Part shown: positions 23,723-34,440 of the stretch, one piece after another
How positions within the stretch are numbered: position 1 is the first letter of the stretch
How the letters are laid out: every line of letters starts with the position of its first letter
From: Rutpela maculata
Taxonomy: Eukaryota > Arthropoda > Insecta > Coleoptera > Cerambycidae
NCBI GenBank assembly: GCA_936432065.2
Contig: OW386285.2
Coordinates: 368,777,249 to 368,841,248, forward strand
Reading direction: 5' to 3'
Length of the DNA: 64,000 bases
Position numbers and translations under genes: made by a program
The notes under the pieces: model-generated
Told to the model about the DNA's origin: nothing
The model's database searches: none
What the model saw: only the letters and a program-made list of their open reading frames with translations

Positions 23723-23805
23723 ATAAATGTTACACATATACGTTAGAATTAGAAATAGGTAAAATCAACATAATGTTATCGTTGGAGATAACTGTGTCTT
23801 GGGCA

Positions 23806-23823
23806 TATAATTCCTCCCTCCTT
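23806..23823 (-). promoter_or_regulatory. Polypurine tract and start of 3' LTR
   Basis: Immediately after the env stop codon the minus strand reads 'aaggagggaggaattat', a purine-rich plus-strand primer site expected just before a 3' LTR. The remaining LTR sequence (23723-23805) is AT-rich and truncated. Confidence 0.55.
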
Positions 23824-24160
23824 AGACCTTGGCGTCCTCGTCAAGGGTTGCCTTGGCTTTAATCGTCTCGAGCTCCTGGGGGTCGATCTGGATGAGGTGT
23901 CTTTTGGTACAAAACAATTGATAAAGTCTTTTTCTCATAACACATGAAAGGATAATACACATTGTTAGTAGAACTATATAAATTAGGTTTGCAGAGGCAT
24001 AGGCAACGTTCAGCTGGGGGTTGTCTAATATGGTGTCTTCGTTGAGGGTTTCGAGGTCTGCTTGAAGTTTAGGGATTTCCTCCAGATGGTGATTTTGTAG
24101 AACAATTGTCTTGTCCATATCAAGATGAGTCTCACTTTTAATGGGTATAGTCCAGGTATC
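23822..24160 (-). pseudogene. env: env, C-terminal part (membrane anchor)
   Basis: A frame of roughly 112 codons. It has a predicted coiled stretch (about residues 10-30 of the piece), a strongly hydrophobic membrane segment LIYIVLLTMCIILSCVM, a short basic tail (RKRLYQLF) and an acidic C-terminus. This is the transmembrane-anchor end of the baculovirus F-like fusion protein carried by errantiviruses. It is separated from the rest of env by the LINE at 24163-25372. Confidence 0.85.
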
Positions 24161-24162
24161 AT

Positions 24163-25372
24163 TATAATAATAATAATACTTTATTAATCCTTTAGATCAT
24201 TATACATGATATAGGATAAGTCAATTTCACAAAAATATGTATTAAATACGTCAATAACGTAAGTACCAATAATACATTGAGGAAAAAAAAATGAATAAAC
24301 AGATAAAAGTATAAACATACCTACACGCATTGTAAATAGTCTACATATGTAAAACCTAAAAGTACAAGTACATAAAATGTAAAGAATAACACCAATAAAC
24401 ATAAACTTATCTATTAAGGAAGGCATCAACCAGGCCTGTAGCTAGGGGGGGGGCAGGACGGGCAATGCCCGTCCTGGAATAAGTTTCGCCCGACCTACGG
24501 TGATCGTAATGGGGCCAATTTTAACTGTCTTTTTAATATTTTGAAAGAGATTGGGTAAAAATTGTCTAATTATTTTCTGGATTTCTCCCCCCCGCTCATC
24601 AAAAAATTTTTCGGACTTTTTTTACGGGCCCGTCCTGAAAAATTGTTTGCCCGCCCTGAAAGCACTTTCTAGCTACAGGCCTGGCATCAACTCTATAAAA
24701 TGCACCGTCTGTTAACATATTTTTAACTTTAAGTTTGTATGAATTAAAATTGTTAATAATTTTTAAATCAAGAGGTAAAGAATTATACAATTTAATATAC
24801 CAGTAGAATGGTTATTTTTCAAATAATGTAGAATTATGCGATGGTATTAGGAGGTCACTGCTTCTCGTGATATAATTATGATGAGATGAAACTTTATCAA
24901 AAAGGTGTAAGTTTTTTTTTACGAAACATAATCATTTATAAATAAAAATTGATGGAGTTGTAAGTAATTTATTTGACTTGAAACTGTGTTTGCAGCTTTC
25001 CCCTGGTTTTAAGTTAAATATTAAACGTATGAGTTTTTTTGGCAAATAAAAACTCTGTCTCTTTCAGTGGCCATACCCCAATGTACTAAAACTTATGTGC
25101 GAGTATGCAAGTGAATAATAAGTATTTAGTACTGCCTTAAGATCAAATATATTTTTGAGTTGTATAACTGCAAAATAAGCCTGGTTTAATTCCTTGCATA
25201 CTATATCAATTTGGGATTTCCAGGATAGATCTGCGTCCAAAACAACGCCCAAGAATTTACTCTTGCAGCAAAATGTAAAATTCTGTATAATACAGGGTTT
25301 CCTATTGTAAAAATTCATGAAAGTTGTTTTGGACGAATTTAGTATAAATTTATTACGGTCACACCAAGCTTA
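24163..25372 (-). mobile_element. 5'-truncated LINE inserted in env
   Basis: On the minus strand it starts inside RT connection sequence (NKFILNSSKTTFM) and ends with 'aataaagtattattattat' at 24163-24182. The coding part (25372-24700) has LGVVLDADLSWKSQID, then a Ser/Leu/Tyr-rich tail with YNSLPLDLKI. It is broken by stops and by the hAT MITE. The last roughly 11 codons of the env frame beginning at 26292 actually belong to this LINE. Jockey/CR1-type by style, with an (ATT)n tail like the LINE at 54.7 kb. Confidence 0.8.
24431..24683. mobile_element. hAT-type MITE (253 bp)
   Basis: Perfect 15-bp terminal inverted repeats (CAGGCCTGTAGCTAG) and a perfect 8-bp target duplication, gcatcaac (24423-24430 and 24684-24691). 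Inserted in the LINE that is inserted in env: a third nesting level. Interior blocks ('gcccgtcctg') are also semi-palindromic. No coding frame. Confidence 0.92.
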
Positions 25373-26348
25373 TTTAACGTTATTAAGTTGTTATCAATAA
25401 TTATGATACATGGAGAAGTGATGATATTGTTTCGGGTGATAAAACGTCTTGTAATAGTATTTTGACATTTTTCGATAATCTCCATTGGTTTAGAAAAGCA
25501 GGTTAGAAGTCCGTGGGATGCTAACTTGTAGGCTTCGGCTTGAAGAACTTTGGCTGTTTCGCATTTATTTATTTCTTGCAGATTACATTGTGTTTGCTGT
25601 AGGTTGCGGCAAATGTAATGACTTATTGTGGATTTGCATCTGTCTGTCCATCTGACTTCCAATTCATTGGCAAGGTAATATTGTGCAGGGGGTATAAGAG
25701 TGATAGAATTTTCATCAGGTACTTTGGATATGTTATAGAAGGTGGGATTAAGGATAGGTATCTTAAGAGCCATAATTATTAGATTGTTAATTGATACAAC
25801 ACCTAATTTTGCATTTTGAAGAATTTCGAAAAGGTGCAATGAGTCATGCAATAATAGAGTATTTTTGTCATAGTCAGATAATAATTCAGACTGAATTTGT
25901 TTTAGTTCCGCTATGGTAATGATATCTAAATTTGATATTTCATCGTTTGTAAGTGTAATGGTTCTAATCATTACATCTACCTGATTTTCAAAATTATTTA
26001 AGCTTTGTTGATGCATTTGTAGTAAGTATAATTGTTCAAAATGTTCGCTGTTATCGTGTATTATAGAGGCGGTATAGTTTTGATTTTGTTCTATGATTTT
26101 TAGTTCATCATATAGTTTGTTAGTGATTTGCGAAAATACAGTTATACTTTGCGATACTTTTTTATTGATTTTTATTTGGTTTCTAGTTAGAATTTCGATA
26201 TTTTTGTTAATATTATTTAAGTCTTCATGGTCTAAATTTCCCGTAATGAATTTTACAATGCTTCCTAATCCGTTTATCAGTCCTCGTTTCATTCTAGAAG
26301 GATTGATTAGCTTATGAACCTTTTGTTCTAATGTAAGGATTTTATTTT
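25373..26348 (-). pseudogene. env: env, central part with fusion-peptide region
   Basis: An open frame of about 310 codons. Near its N-terminus is a basic RMKR site followed directly by the Gly/Leu-rich GLINGLGSIVK stretch, the furin-type cleavage site and fusion-peptide region of errantivirus Env/baculovirus F-like proteins. Long heptad-like regions follow (about residues 20-140), then a Cys-bearing C-terminal half. The frame is uninterrupted over this stretch, which is notable next to the broken pol. HINE-1 copy G precedes it and the LINE follows it, so the gene is in three pieces. Confidence 0.88.
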
Positions 26349-27043
26349 ACTTCCACATCCAGTGGAAGTATAGTAACGACAAAAAAAATTTTGAAAATTT
26401 TTATTATTCAAATAGGCTTAAAATGTCATGAAACGTCGAGATTTTAAGTTTGAGCGAAAAAAATTTCTGCCTGTCTGTCGGTCTGTCTGTCTGTTACTTT
26501 TTTTTGTGCGCACGTTTACTCTGGAACCGTTTAAGATATTGACTTGAAATTTGGTACAAGTATATACTTTAGTGAGATCTGGAACTGGATTATATTTTCA
26601 TGTTGTTCCGACGAAGGGTTGGGGGGTAAATTGGGGTAAATTTGGGGTAAATGGGTAAATCAAGCAGGTAAGAGTCGATAAAATTGGTATTTAGTATATA
26701 CAAGAGAAGCTAAGGTCTCAAAAATTTTTTGGCATTAGCCACCATTACCACCCCACCTCCTTATTGAAGGAGATGAAAAAAAAATGTGATTTAGTGTATG
26801 TACAAGAACCAGAAACCTCAAAATATTGTTTTACTTCATCCACCCACCAATTACCACCCCCTTATCACCACCCCCACCCACTATCGATGTGGGGAATTGT
26901 TTTATGGGTTTTTGGGGTAGAGGATTTCAAATAGTATTATTAAAGTTCCATAAACAATCATTTCCACATACAAAATTTTTCGTTGTGAGTGAATGATAGA
27001 GAATCTGGATGTGGAAGTAGTGATTCTTTGGGCAGCGGTTTTT
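26349..27043 (-). mobile_element. HINE-1 copy G, inserted in env
   Basis: Full length with an intact hairpin end (26349-26369), a (GTCY)n tract at 26468-26494, and the right end 'ggatgtggaagtagtgattc' (one change: 'ctttgggcagcgg'). It separates the N-terminal env piece from the cleavage-site piece, so it inserted after the errantivirus-type element. Confidence 0.85.
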
Positions 27044-27330
27044 ACCTGGTCTTGAACAATTTTTGTAAGACAAGCTTTTGATGGGTTTTATTTAATATTG
27101 TTTCTGTATTATCTTTTATTTGCTGGAAATAATTGCTTATAAGAAAAAGATGTTTTATGACAGAAATTTAGTGTTTTTGCGAGGCCTAGGGGCTCTTGGT
27201 AATAACCGGGAGTTTCAATTGGGGTTATTTGAAGTAGACGCACCATCGTCACGGTGGACCTGTGCACAAGAATTTAGTCTTATTCTTTTTAATTACTTAT
27301 ATTATCGTGGGGTGATAGAAAGTGTACAGT
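27044..27330 (-). pseudogene. env: env, N-terminal piece
   Basis: The minus-strand frame contains PIETPGYY and then GLAKT within the first 30 residues, the conserved start region of mature gypsy-group Env. It overlaps or closely follows the integrase end, as in related elements. Interrupted by a stop and then by HINE-1 copy G. The plus-strand frame at 27120-27404 is its antisense shadow. Confidence 0.6.
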
Positions 27331-27339
27331 TTTGTCAGT

Positions 27340-28260
27340 TTGGTCAATTAAAAGAGCCTCTTTATACAGGGGTTTGTGTTTACTCTGTTGGGGTTTTTCC
27401 CTGACATACACAAGGTGTTCTGTTATTTGTTCGACATTTTCGTCCCGATTTCGGTTAACTTTATCTAGAGCCTTTTGTTCTTTTTGTCTAGTCTTTTGAT
27501 GTATTTGGTCTAAAAATGGTTTAAGTTCATTTTTTCGTTAACATAGTAATTTTCGTGTAGCCCTTCATTCATGGCGAAACTTAATTCGTGTTGATATGGG
27601 CCATATAAGATAGAAAAGGGAAAGAATCCGTGTATGGATTGATTATATATCTACACAGCGGTTAGCATTTGGTTGCTGGGTTTCTCACTGGGATTTTTCA
27701 AATTGATTATTCGTAATTTTTCGAGTAAAGTTGAGTGAGTCCGCTCAATGAACGAGTTTGAATTGGGGTTATAAGCTGTGGTGTGATGGAGTTCCACACC
27801 CATCATGCTTAAATACTCGTGAAATGTCTTATTTTGGAATTCGGTCCCTTGATCGGTTACTATACGTTTAGGTCGATCATGGTGGGAAATAAAATGTCTT
27901 AGTTTATTAAGCACTTCGGGGGCAGCTTTAAGTAGATAGGCTTGTACGTATTTGCTGAAAGCATCAACTAATGTTAGAAATTTCGAGTTTTTGTGCGAGA
28001 AGACATCAATATGTATCATGTCAAAGGGTTTGCTGGGTATCATAGGACCTTTTAGCGGGGGTTTGTAAGGATTTCATTCATATTTTGATTTAAGACATAA
28101 GTCACATTTATTTATGTGGGATGTTACGAGATTTTTTATGTCGGGGAAGTAGTAAGTTTGTCGTAGGTGATTTATTGTTTCGGTTATCCCGTTATATGTT
28201 TCGTTGTAATATTTGGAAATTAATTCTAATTTTTCATTTTTATCTTCTATATCTCTCAGA
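27340..28260 (-). pseudogene. Integrase of the Ty3/gypsy element
   Basis: The upstream zinc domain is partly visible, with CDLC in the HHCC pattern near 28100 and one stop after it. The catalytic core, 28043-27651, shows the three acidic residues: D in HIDVFS, D in VTDQGTEF, and E in SFIERTHS. The core frame is open for 130 codons. A stop near 27655 is followed by the C-terminal domain in the same sense (GFFPFSILYGPYQHE, then further frame breaks). All three catalytic residues remain, but the protein is broken. Confidence 0.85.
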
Positions 28261-28360
28261 CACTTAGGTGATAGAAGTATTTTAACAGAATTGTTTAAAT
28301 TATTTTTTAATAGTCTTAGACAGTGATCTTTAAAGTTCTCGTCAGGAAACAGACAACTAG

Positions 28361-28702
28361 TTAGGTTGGGGTTAATGTGATTTTTACAAATTTCGGATAA
28401 ATGTCGGTGTCTGTAATTGGTATTTTAATCGTTAATCTCAGTTCTGTTTTATCAAATAAATATTTGCGTGTAACTGATAATTCTTCGGTTTGTTCTTCCG
28501 CTATTATTACGAGTTGATTTTTAAAATGATTTACGGGGCGTTCAGTGATGGGTATGACGAGCCCGTTGTCGTCGTTATTAACTGAGTGGCAGGACTCTGT
28601 TAATTCCCGAAGAACATCGTCGTTTATTTCAGGTAGTTGAGGGTCATTTAACATATTATTGATTAACTCATTGATTTCGTTTGTATTGGGGTCTCGTTGC
28701 AT
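28361..28702 (-). pseudogene. pol linker between RNase H and integrase
   Basis: An open 113-codon segment, Asn/Asp/Glu-rich, with RKYLFDKTELRL and KFVKITL. It lies exactly between RNase H and integrase on the same strand. No enzyme motif, and I do not assign a function. Gypsy-group pol has a tether of this size here. Confidence 0.6.
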
Positions 28703-28868
28703 TGTGGGTTAAGAGAATCGGTGTCATTGAAATTAATCTCTATACGCGAAAGGGCGTCGGCTACGTAATTTTCTTTTCCTTTTTTATATCTAATCTCGTG
28801 TCCGCCTTATAAGTCGCGAATTGAGTTCTTTAATTTTTGATAACCATACTAAGAGGTTATGGTCGGTT

Positions 28869-29165
28869 TCAATTACAAATTTCTTTCCGAATAAATAGGG
28901 CCAAAATACTTAAAAGTTCTTTTTCGATGGTAGAGAAGTTTTTTTCGGCTGAATTGAGGCTCCTACTGTAATATGCAACAGGTCTATTCGATTGACTTAG
29001 GACTGAACCTAAAGATACATTGCTAGCATCGGTGGTGAGGGTAAAGGGCTTGGATAAGTCAGGGTAGATTAGTACTGGTGAGTTTATAATAGCTTCCTTT
29101 GAAATGCGGAAGGCTTCTTTGTAATCTAAGTCGCTCATATTTATTTTCCTGTTTTCCGTAAGCAT
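28869..29165 (-). pseudogene. Ribonuclease H of pol (N-terminal half)
   Basis: A 98-codon frame containing TTDASNVSLGSVLSQ (first catalytic Asp), RPVAYYSRSLNSAEKNFSTIEKELLSI (catalytic Glu region) and the start of the next element. The frame is lost at about 28870, and the C-terminal half continues out of frame to about 28740. Confidence 0.85.
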
Positions 29166-29982
29166 TTAGTCATGGGTTGTGTTAATTTAGCGAAGTTTGG
29201 TATAAATTTACAGAAGTATCCTACAAGACCGAGGTAGGATTTTATTTCTTTTCCTGTCTTGGGAAGCGGGTACTTTTGAATTGCTTCTATTTTTAAAGGG
29301 TTTGGTATAATACCCTTGGGTGTGATGACGTGTCCTAGAAATGATACTTCCTTTCTAAGAAATTCACTTTTGTCAAGCTGAATTTTTAAATTAGTTTCCC
29401 ATAATTTTTGAAATATTTGGCATAGATGAATAATATGGTGCTGAAGGGATTTGGAAAATATGTAGACGAAGCAAGTTTTGTATTGATATTCACGTAGGAC
29501 ATTATCCATCATTCGTTGGAAAGTCGCGGGGGCGTTCTTTAAACCGAATCGCATTCTCAGATATTCGTAATGCCCGTTATTGACCATAAACGCTGTTTTT
29601 TCGATGCTGTCGGGGTGCATCTCGATTTGATGGAACCCTTGAGCTAGGTCTAAAGTCGTGAAATAGGTACATTTACCGAGGTTGTCCAAAATTTCTTCAA
29701 TTTTCGGCAGGGAGTACTTGTCCTCAATTGTTCACTCGTTTAGGCGACGATAATCGATAACCGTTCGATACCTCTTTTTTTGTGAAGCATCTGCTTTTTT
29801 GGGGACAATCCATACAGGTGAGCTGTATGGAGACATGCTAGGTCTAATGATTTTACTTTAAGTAATTTTGTAATTTGTTTTTGTATTTCCTCTTGCATAT
29901 TGTGAGAATGTCTGAAGGACTTGGTAAATATTGGTTCATTACACAGCCACACACACAAAAAAAGTTCTGTGCAGCGGACCAA
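29141..29982 (-). pseudogene. Reverse transcriptase of pol, catalytic box lost
   Basis: Two frames (29982-29740 and 29689-29141) separated by a frameshift and stop near 29700. Motifs in order: FTKSFRHSH start, [31 protein letters not shown], then CFVYIFSKS, then [11 protein letters not shown] and YLGLVGY. In active gypsy RTs the CxVYxDD box carries the two catalytic Asp. Here VYI is followed at once by FSKS, so both Asp codons are absent through an in-frame deletion of about 12 nt near 29465. The N-terminal RT end is cut by foldback 4. Confidence 0.9.
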
Positions 29983-31788
29983 ATTATATGGATAAGGTAT
30001 ATTTTTCGACGCTGAATCCGAATCCGTGGTTAAAAAAAATCAATCGTGTCAGTTTTCTTTTTTAGTTAAAAAGTTGTAAAATCATAGAAATAAGGTAATA
30101 ACTCTTAATGAAGTGTGAATAATGGTAGATGTTTTGTAGTCGAGAGTAGAGAATATAAATTCGAGCCACAATAAACTATTTCTATAAATTAAGCCAAAAT
30201 TCGCCCTTATGGGGGGGAGTGAAAACTATTGCTAAAACTCAAAAGACGCAGGTGAGTGTAAATAACATGTACAAAGGCCAAATTTTTGTATCTCTTAGTG
30301 CCAAATATTTGACTGGTGCGACAACCAGCAATTACTCTCCTAGGGAAGAGACTCAATCCTATGGAGGGTTAAAACTGCCTCCACCCCTCATAGGTTTCAA
30401 AACGGGAAAAAAAATCAGGCAGGGTGAACAAATATGGAGTAAATTCATTCCAACCATCAATACATGACTAGAGACTACCCTTAAAGGCTGGTAAGAGCTA
30501 CCCCCAGCTACCCATGCTCAAATGTTACATATGAGTGATATTAAAATTCGGAAAGGGTCAAATACTTGTAGCTCATTTTGCAAAATATATAAATCTGGTA
30601 CGACAGCCACCCAATATTTTTAATAAGGTTGAAAATCACCCTTATTGGGGTGGGGGGTAAAAACTACCACATACGGACGGAAATAGATAGACGGAAATTT
30701 AGTCAATTTAGGTATATAGCTTACATAGATAGAAAAAAATGGTCACTGAAGAGATAACATCCTATATCTATGACTAAAAAAATGGGGAAAGAAAACCACG
30801 TAAAGATATTTTGAAGATAGGAGAGAAAAATCATAAGAAAAGAAAGTATTTGGATTGATGGTCGAAAGTATGATATAAACAGGAAAAAGAATAGCTTTAC
30901 ATAGATTAAAAGATAGATAAGTTGATAAATGTTAAGACAAACAGTTGCATAAGCAGGTATGGTATAATAAATAAAACACAACTGGTTAATGCTTAATGTA
31001 TGAATTTACTCCATTTTTATCTACCCTGCCTAAAACTACAAATGCCTGTTTTTTTGTTCCAGGATATTAGAAGTAATGAAATCCGTCCGTCTGTGGGGGT
31101 AGTTTTTACCCCTTCCGCAATAGGGGTAATTTTCAACCTTATTAACGTTGCGTGGTTGTCGTACCAGATTTGTATATTTGACAAGATGAGTTACCAGTAT
31201 TTAACCCTTTCCGAATTTCAATAGCACCTATATGCATCATTTGAGCATCTTACTAAGGGTAGATTCTAGTCATGTGTCGATGGTTGGAACGAATTCACTC
31301 CTTATTTGTTCACCCTGCTTTAAACTACAAAAACCTCAATTTTTTTTCCATAGGGTTGATTCTCTACCCTTTGAGAGTAATGGCTGTTTGTCGCACCAGA
31401 GTCAAATATTTTGCACTAAGATATACAAAATTTATCCTTTGCACATGTTATTCACACTCACCAGCGTCTTTTGAGTTTTAGCCGTAGTTTTCACGCCCCA
31501 TAAGAGTGGATTTCGATTTAATTTATAGAAATAGCTTACTGTGGCTCGAATTTATATTCTCTACTCTCGACTACAAAACATCTACCATTTTTCACACTTC
31601 ATTAAGAGTTATTACAATATTTTTATGATTTTACATCATTTTAAGGGATGTTTTTGACTAAAAAACAAAACTAACACGATAGATTTTTTTTTGGACCACG
31701 GATTCGGATTCAGCGTCGAAAAATACACCATATCCATATAATTTGGTCCCCTGCACAGAACTTTTTTTGTGTGTGTGGCTGTGTTATC
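29944..31788. mobile_element. Foldback element 4 inserted in pol
   Basis: Long inverted arms. The left begins 'cacagccacacacacaaaaa' at 29944 and the right ends with its inverse at about 31788. Arms match to about 30690 and from about 31070, roughly 740 bp each, with a 380-bp loop. Shared blocks include 'cgctgaatccgaatccgtgg' and 'gtagtcgagagtagagaata'. The flanks offer a 3-bp TTA duplication, which would suit a PIF/Harbinger-type element, but removing it does not restore the pol frame, so the border is tentative. No transposase. Confidence 0.85.
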
Positions 31789-32122
31789 GGTTAACCTGAT
31801 TGGTAAAAGTTAAATCGCAGTTTTCTGAATAAAAGCAGTCTTTAAATTTATAACAAAGTTCTATAATTTTTTGTTTTTCCTCATTATTTAAATGTTGTGT
31901 TCTTATATTTTCAGAAAGTTTTAGTTTAGGTAAGTCGTCGTTGGGTGTTTGTTGTTGAAAATATTCGCAAGGACTTACTGGAAGGCGTTCATTAAAGTTT
32001 ATTTCTATACCTTGGGGACTCTCGATAGGGATTGTTGCGAATCCGTTCGAGGTAAAGGTAAAGCATTCTGGCAATGTAAAATTATCGTTAAGTGGGGGTT
32101 TCGGGGATATATACTTCTCCAT
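31784..32122 (-). pseudogene. pol segment between protease and RT
   Basis: A 113-codon open frame ending CDLTFTNQVN, where the RT N-terminus would follow. Foldback 4 is inserted there. It contains NDDLPKLKLSENIRTQHLN, the linker style of gypsy-group pol. No catalytic motif. Confidence 0.75.
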
Positions 32123-32173
32123 TCTCTATTCTAGTAGGGATTATAAGAATGAGTTTTTCTTTTGAAATATGAT

Positions 32174-32630
32174 TTATTTGGGTATCATTATATTCAAAGT
32201 AAAAAGACAGCTGTCAGACAGCTGTATTACTTTATCTTTATAATTTATGTTGGCTTGTAGGTTATGCAAGTCTTTAGACCCAATTAGTACGTCAAATCTA
32301 GTATACCAGGGTATAATTCTAATTTTGATGTTTTTATTGGCACCTAATTCTTCGAGTAATTTTAAATTTAGATTTTTATCAGAGTGAATTATTGTTTTGT
32401 GTAATCCGGTAACGTGGAATGGTTCGATAAATAAATGGTGCTTAAACTGTTTGATTTTATTTGGGTTGGTTATAGAATCTGTAGCTCCAGTACCTATTAA
32501 TATTTTTAGGTCTTTTTCCGGGAGATAGAAAAATGGGAGCTTGGAACCGTAGTGAAGATTATTTAAGTCGATGGGGGAGGTTGAGGCGGCCATCTGAAAA
32601 TTTTCGAAATTAAAATCGGTATAGTTTTGT
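32174..32630 (-). pseudogene. Aspartic protease of pol, active site mutated
   Basis: A 150-codon frame with the retroviral-type protease pattern: FFYLPEKDLKILIGTGATDSI, then ...RFDVLIGSKDL. The active-site triplet is normally D-T/S-G; here it reads G-T-G (near 32495), so the catalytic Asp is lost. The flap and C-terminal VLIG/L region remain. The upstream end runs into HINE-1 copy H, and gag is not found. Confidence 0.8.
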
Positions 32631-33246
32631 TTATAGAACTTTAATAACATAATATTTGAAATCCTCTACTCCAAAATCCCGAAAAACGATACCCCACATC
32701 GGTAGTGGGGTGGGGGTGATGATAGGGGGTGGTAGTGGGGGTGGATGAAGTAAAAAAATATTTTGAGGTTTCTGGTTCTTGTACACACACTAAATCACAT
32801 GTTTTTTCATCCCGTTTAACAATGGGATGGGGGTGGTAATGGGGGTGGCTAATGCCAAAATTTTTTTGAGACCTTAGCTTCTCTTATATATACTAAATAC
32901 CAATTTTATGGACTCTTACCTGCTTGATTTACCTATTTATCCCAAATTTACCCCAATTTACCCCCAACCCTTCGACGGAACAACATGAAAATATAATCTA
33001 GTTCTATATCTCGTTAAAGTACATATGTGTACCAAATTTCAAGTCAATATCTCAAACGGTTCCACAGTAAACGTGCGCACAAAAAAAAGTTACAGACAGA
33101 CCGACAGACAGACCGACAGACAGAATGTTTTTTTCACTCAAACTTAAAATCTCGACGTTTCATGACATTCTAAGCCTATTTATTTGAACAATAAAAAGTT
33201 TTAAATTTTTTTTTGTCGTTACTATACTTCCACTGGATGTGGAAGT
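32630..33246 (+). mobile_element. HINE-1 copy H, one end missing
   Basis: Joins the consensus at 'tttatagaactttaataaca' and runs to an intact hairpin end at 33226-33246. The first 70-80 bp of the family (the 'gcccaaggaatcac' end) are missing. A (GACA)n tract lies at 33096-33123. It separates the protease fragment from pseudogene F2. Confidence 0.8.
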
Positions 33247-33257
33247 AAAATTAACAA

Positions 33258-34440
33258 TGAATCTTACTTAGTAGCTGCTGATTTCAAATATCATTTACCC
33301 TGCTTGTTAGCATTTTTTCGCCGCAGTCCTAAAAATACTGGCGGCAATAATTGTAGGAAACCCACTTGTGATTCTCTTGAATCGATAGCTCTCAGTATGG
33401 TTATCGATTACATTATTGACAAAACCGAAAATAACGAGGCTGCAGCGTTTTATCTCAAAGATATTGTTAAAATATATATCGATAACTTAAAATCGATCGA
33501 AAGAGCAGATATCAATCAATTTGATATGAATTACATAAGAATTAAAAACCGTTTGTTAAAGTTAATACCTCATCTTCAGGAAGGAAAACAAGATAAACAT
33601 GTCATACTTTTTTCCTCAGAACATGCCAAAAGCTTTAAGGCTCTATGATGACTTTAATAATGATGAGGATATGTTTATCTAAATCTGCAAATATTTTAAG
33701 AAAGCGAATGCAGGAAAAAAAAATATAAATTCTCAGGAAGTCTTTTAGACAACACCGAAGAAAAATCAGATGAAATTGTGCCAAGGGAGTTATCACACTT
33801 CTTAACTTCACTTCTAGTAGGTTCTGGTCCAAAAGAAGATGGGTTTCAAAAACATAATGCTGTTGATGCATTGTCGCAATTGATACTATTTAACGTTACC
33901 TGTAAAACCTGTAAACACAGTTCTTCAAATTCGACAACACAGCATTATAAGGAATATCCACTACTTATTTATATAGCTACTAAACTTTATTCACAAACGC
34001 GACAAAAATAATTGATTGACACCTTTCATAATTTAGCACTATGTGTTTCTTACAAACGGTTATTAAGTACTACTACTTAATTGACGAAGAGTATTATTCA
34101 TTTTTACGAAGAGCACTGTGTAATATCCCCTAATCTGTTCAAAAACGTATTTACTACTTTAGTGGATTATAATCCCTCTGCAACCTCGGCGAAAACTTAA
34201 TTTCATGGTACAGCCATTTCTGTGCAACAGCATCCTACGAAGGAAAATCCAGGTGAAAAAATTGGTTACAATTTTAACTTGGAAATGTCTTGGTACACTA
34301 ACCGTAAATTCATTGCCTGATTTTTATTCAATTGTACCTGTTTATGAATTTAAAAATATATTTCTGGAAACACCATCTATGCACACCACTGGCGACTTTA
34401 TTGAAATAAATAACATTTTTAAACTATATACCAATTGACA
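33258..34440 (+). pseudogene. Multi-copy family fragment F2 (N-terminal half)
   Basis: Begins with LVAADFKYHLPC near 33266. This matches the DMTENGLKYHNLC motif of F6, a Cys/His pattern that looks like the end of a zinc-binding module. An open frame of about 115 codons follows (to 33648), with a YLKDIVKIYIDNL segment. Frameshifts then continue with VPRELSHFLTSLL (33778), LIDTFHNLALCVSY (34010), NPSATSAK and FHGTAIS (34170-34215), and LPDFYSIVP (34310). I recall these blocks in this order in a large unnamed invertebrate protein. Function unknown. The upstream end is cut by HINE-1 copy H. Confidence 0.65.

Larger units (their letters stand above)
23723..32630 (-). mobile_element. Degenerate errantivirus-type Ty3/gypsy element
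   Basis: Minus-strand order from high to low coordinate: protease, spacer, RT, RNase H, integrase, env, polypurine tract and the start of the 3' LTR. The 5' LTR and gag are gone; HINE-1 copy H and pseudogene F2 lie there. The 3' LTR is cut by foldback 2 after about 90 bp. Internal insertions are foldback 4 (29944-31788), HINE-1 copy G (26349-27043) and a LINE (24163-25372) that contains a hAT MITE. Frameshifts, stops and lost catalytic residues show that it is dead. An env gene of this type marks insect errantiviruses (gypsy group). Confidence 0.9.

Noticed and set aside
27120..27404. Plus-strand 94-codon frame as a gene
   Set aside because: Antisense to the env N-terminal piece and integrase end, which carry recognisable motifs.
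29944..31788. Firm PIF/Harbinger assignment from a TTA target duplication
   Set aside because: Removing the element with one TTA does not restore the pol frame, and the ends do not start with the usual GG of that superfamily.
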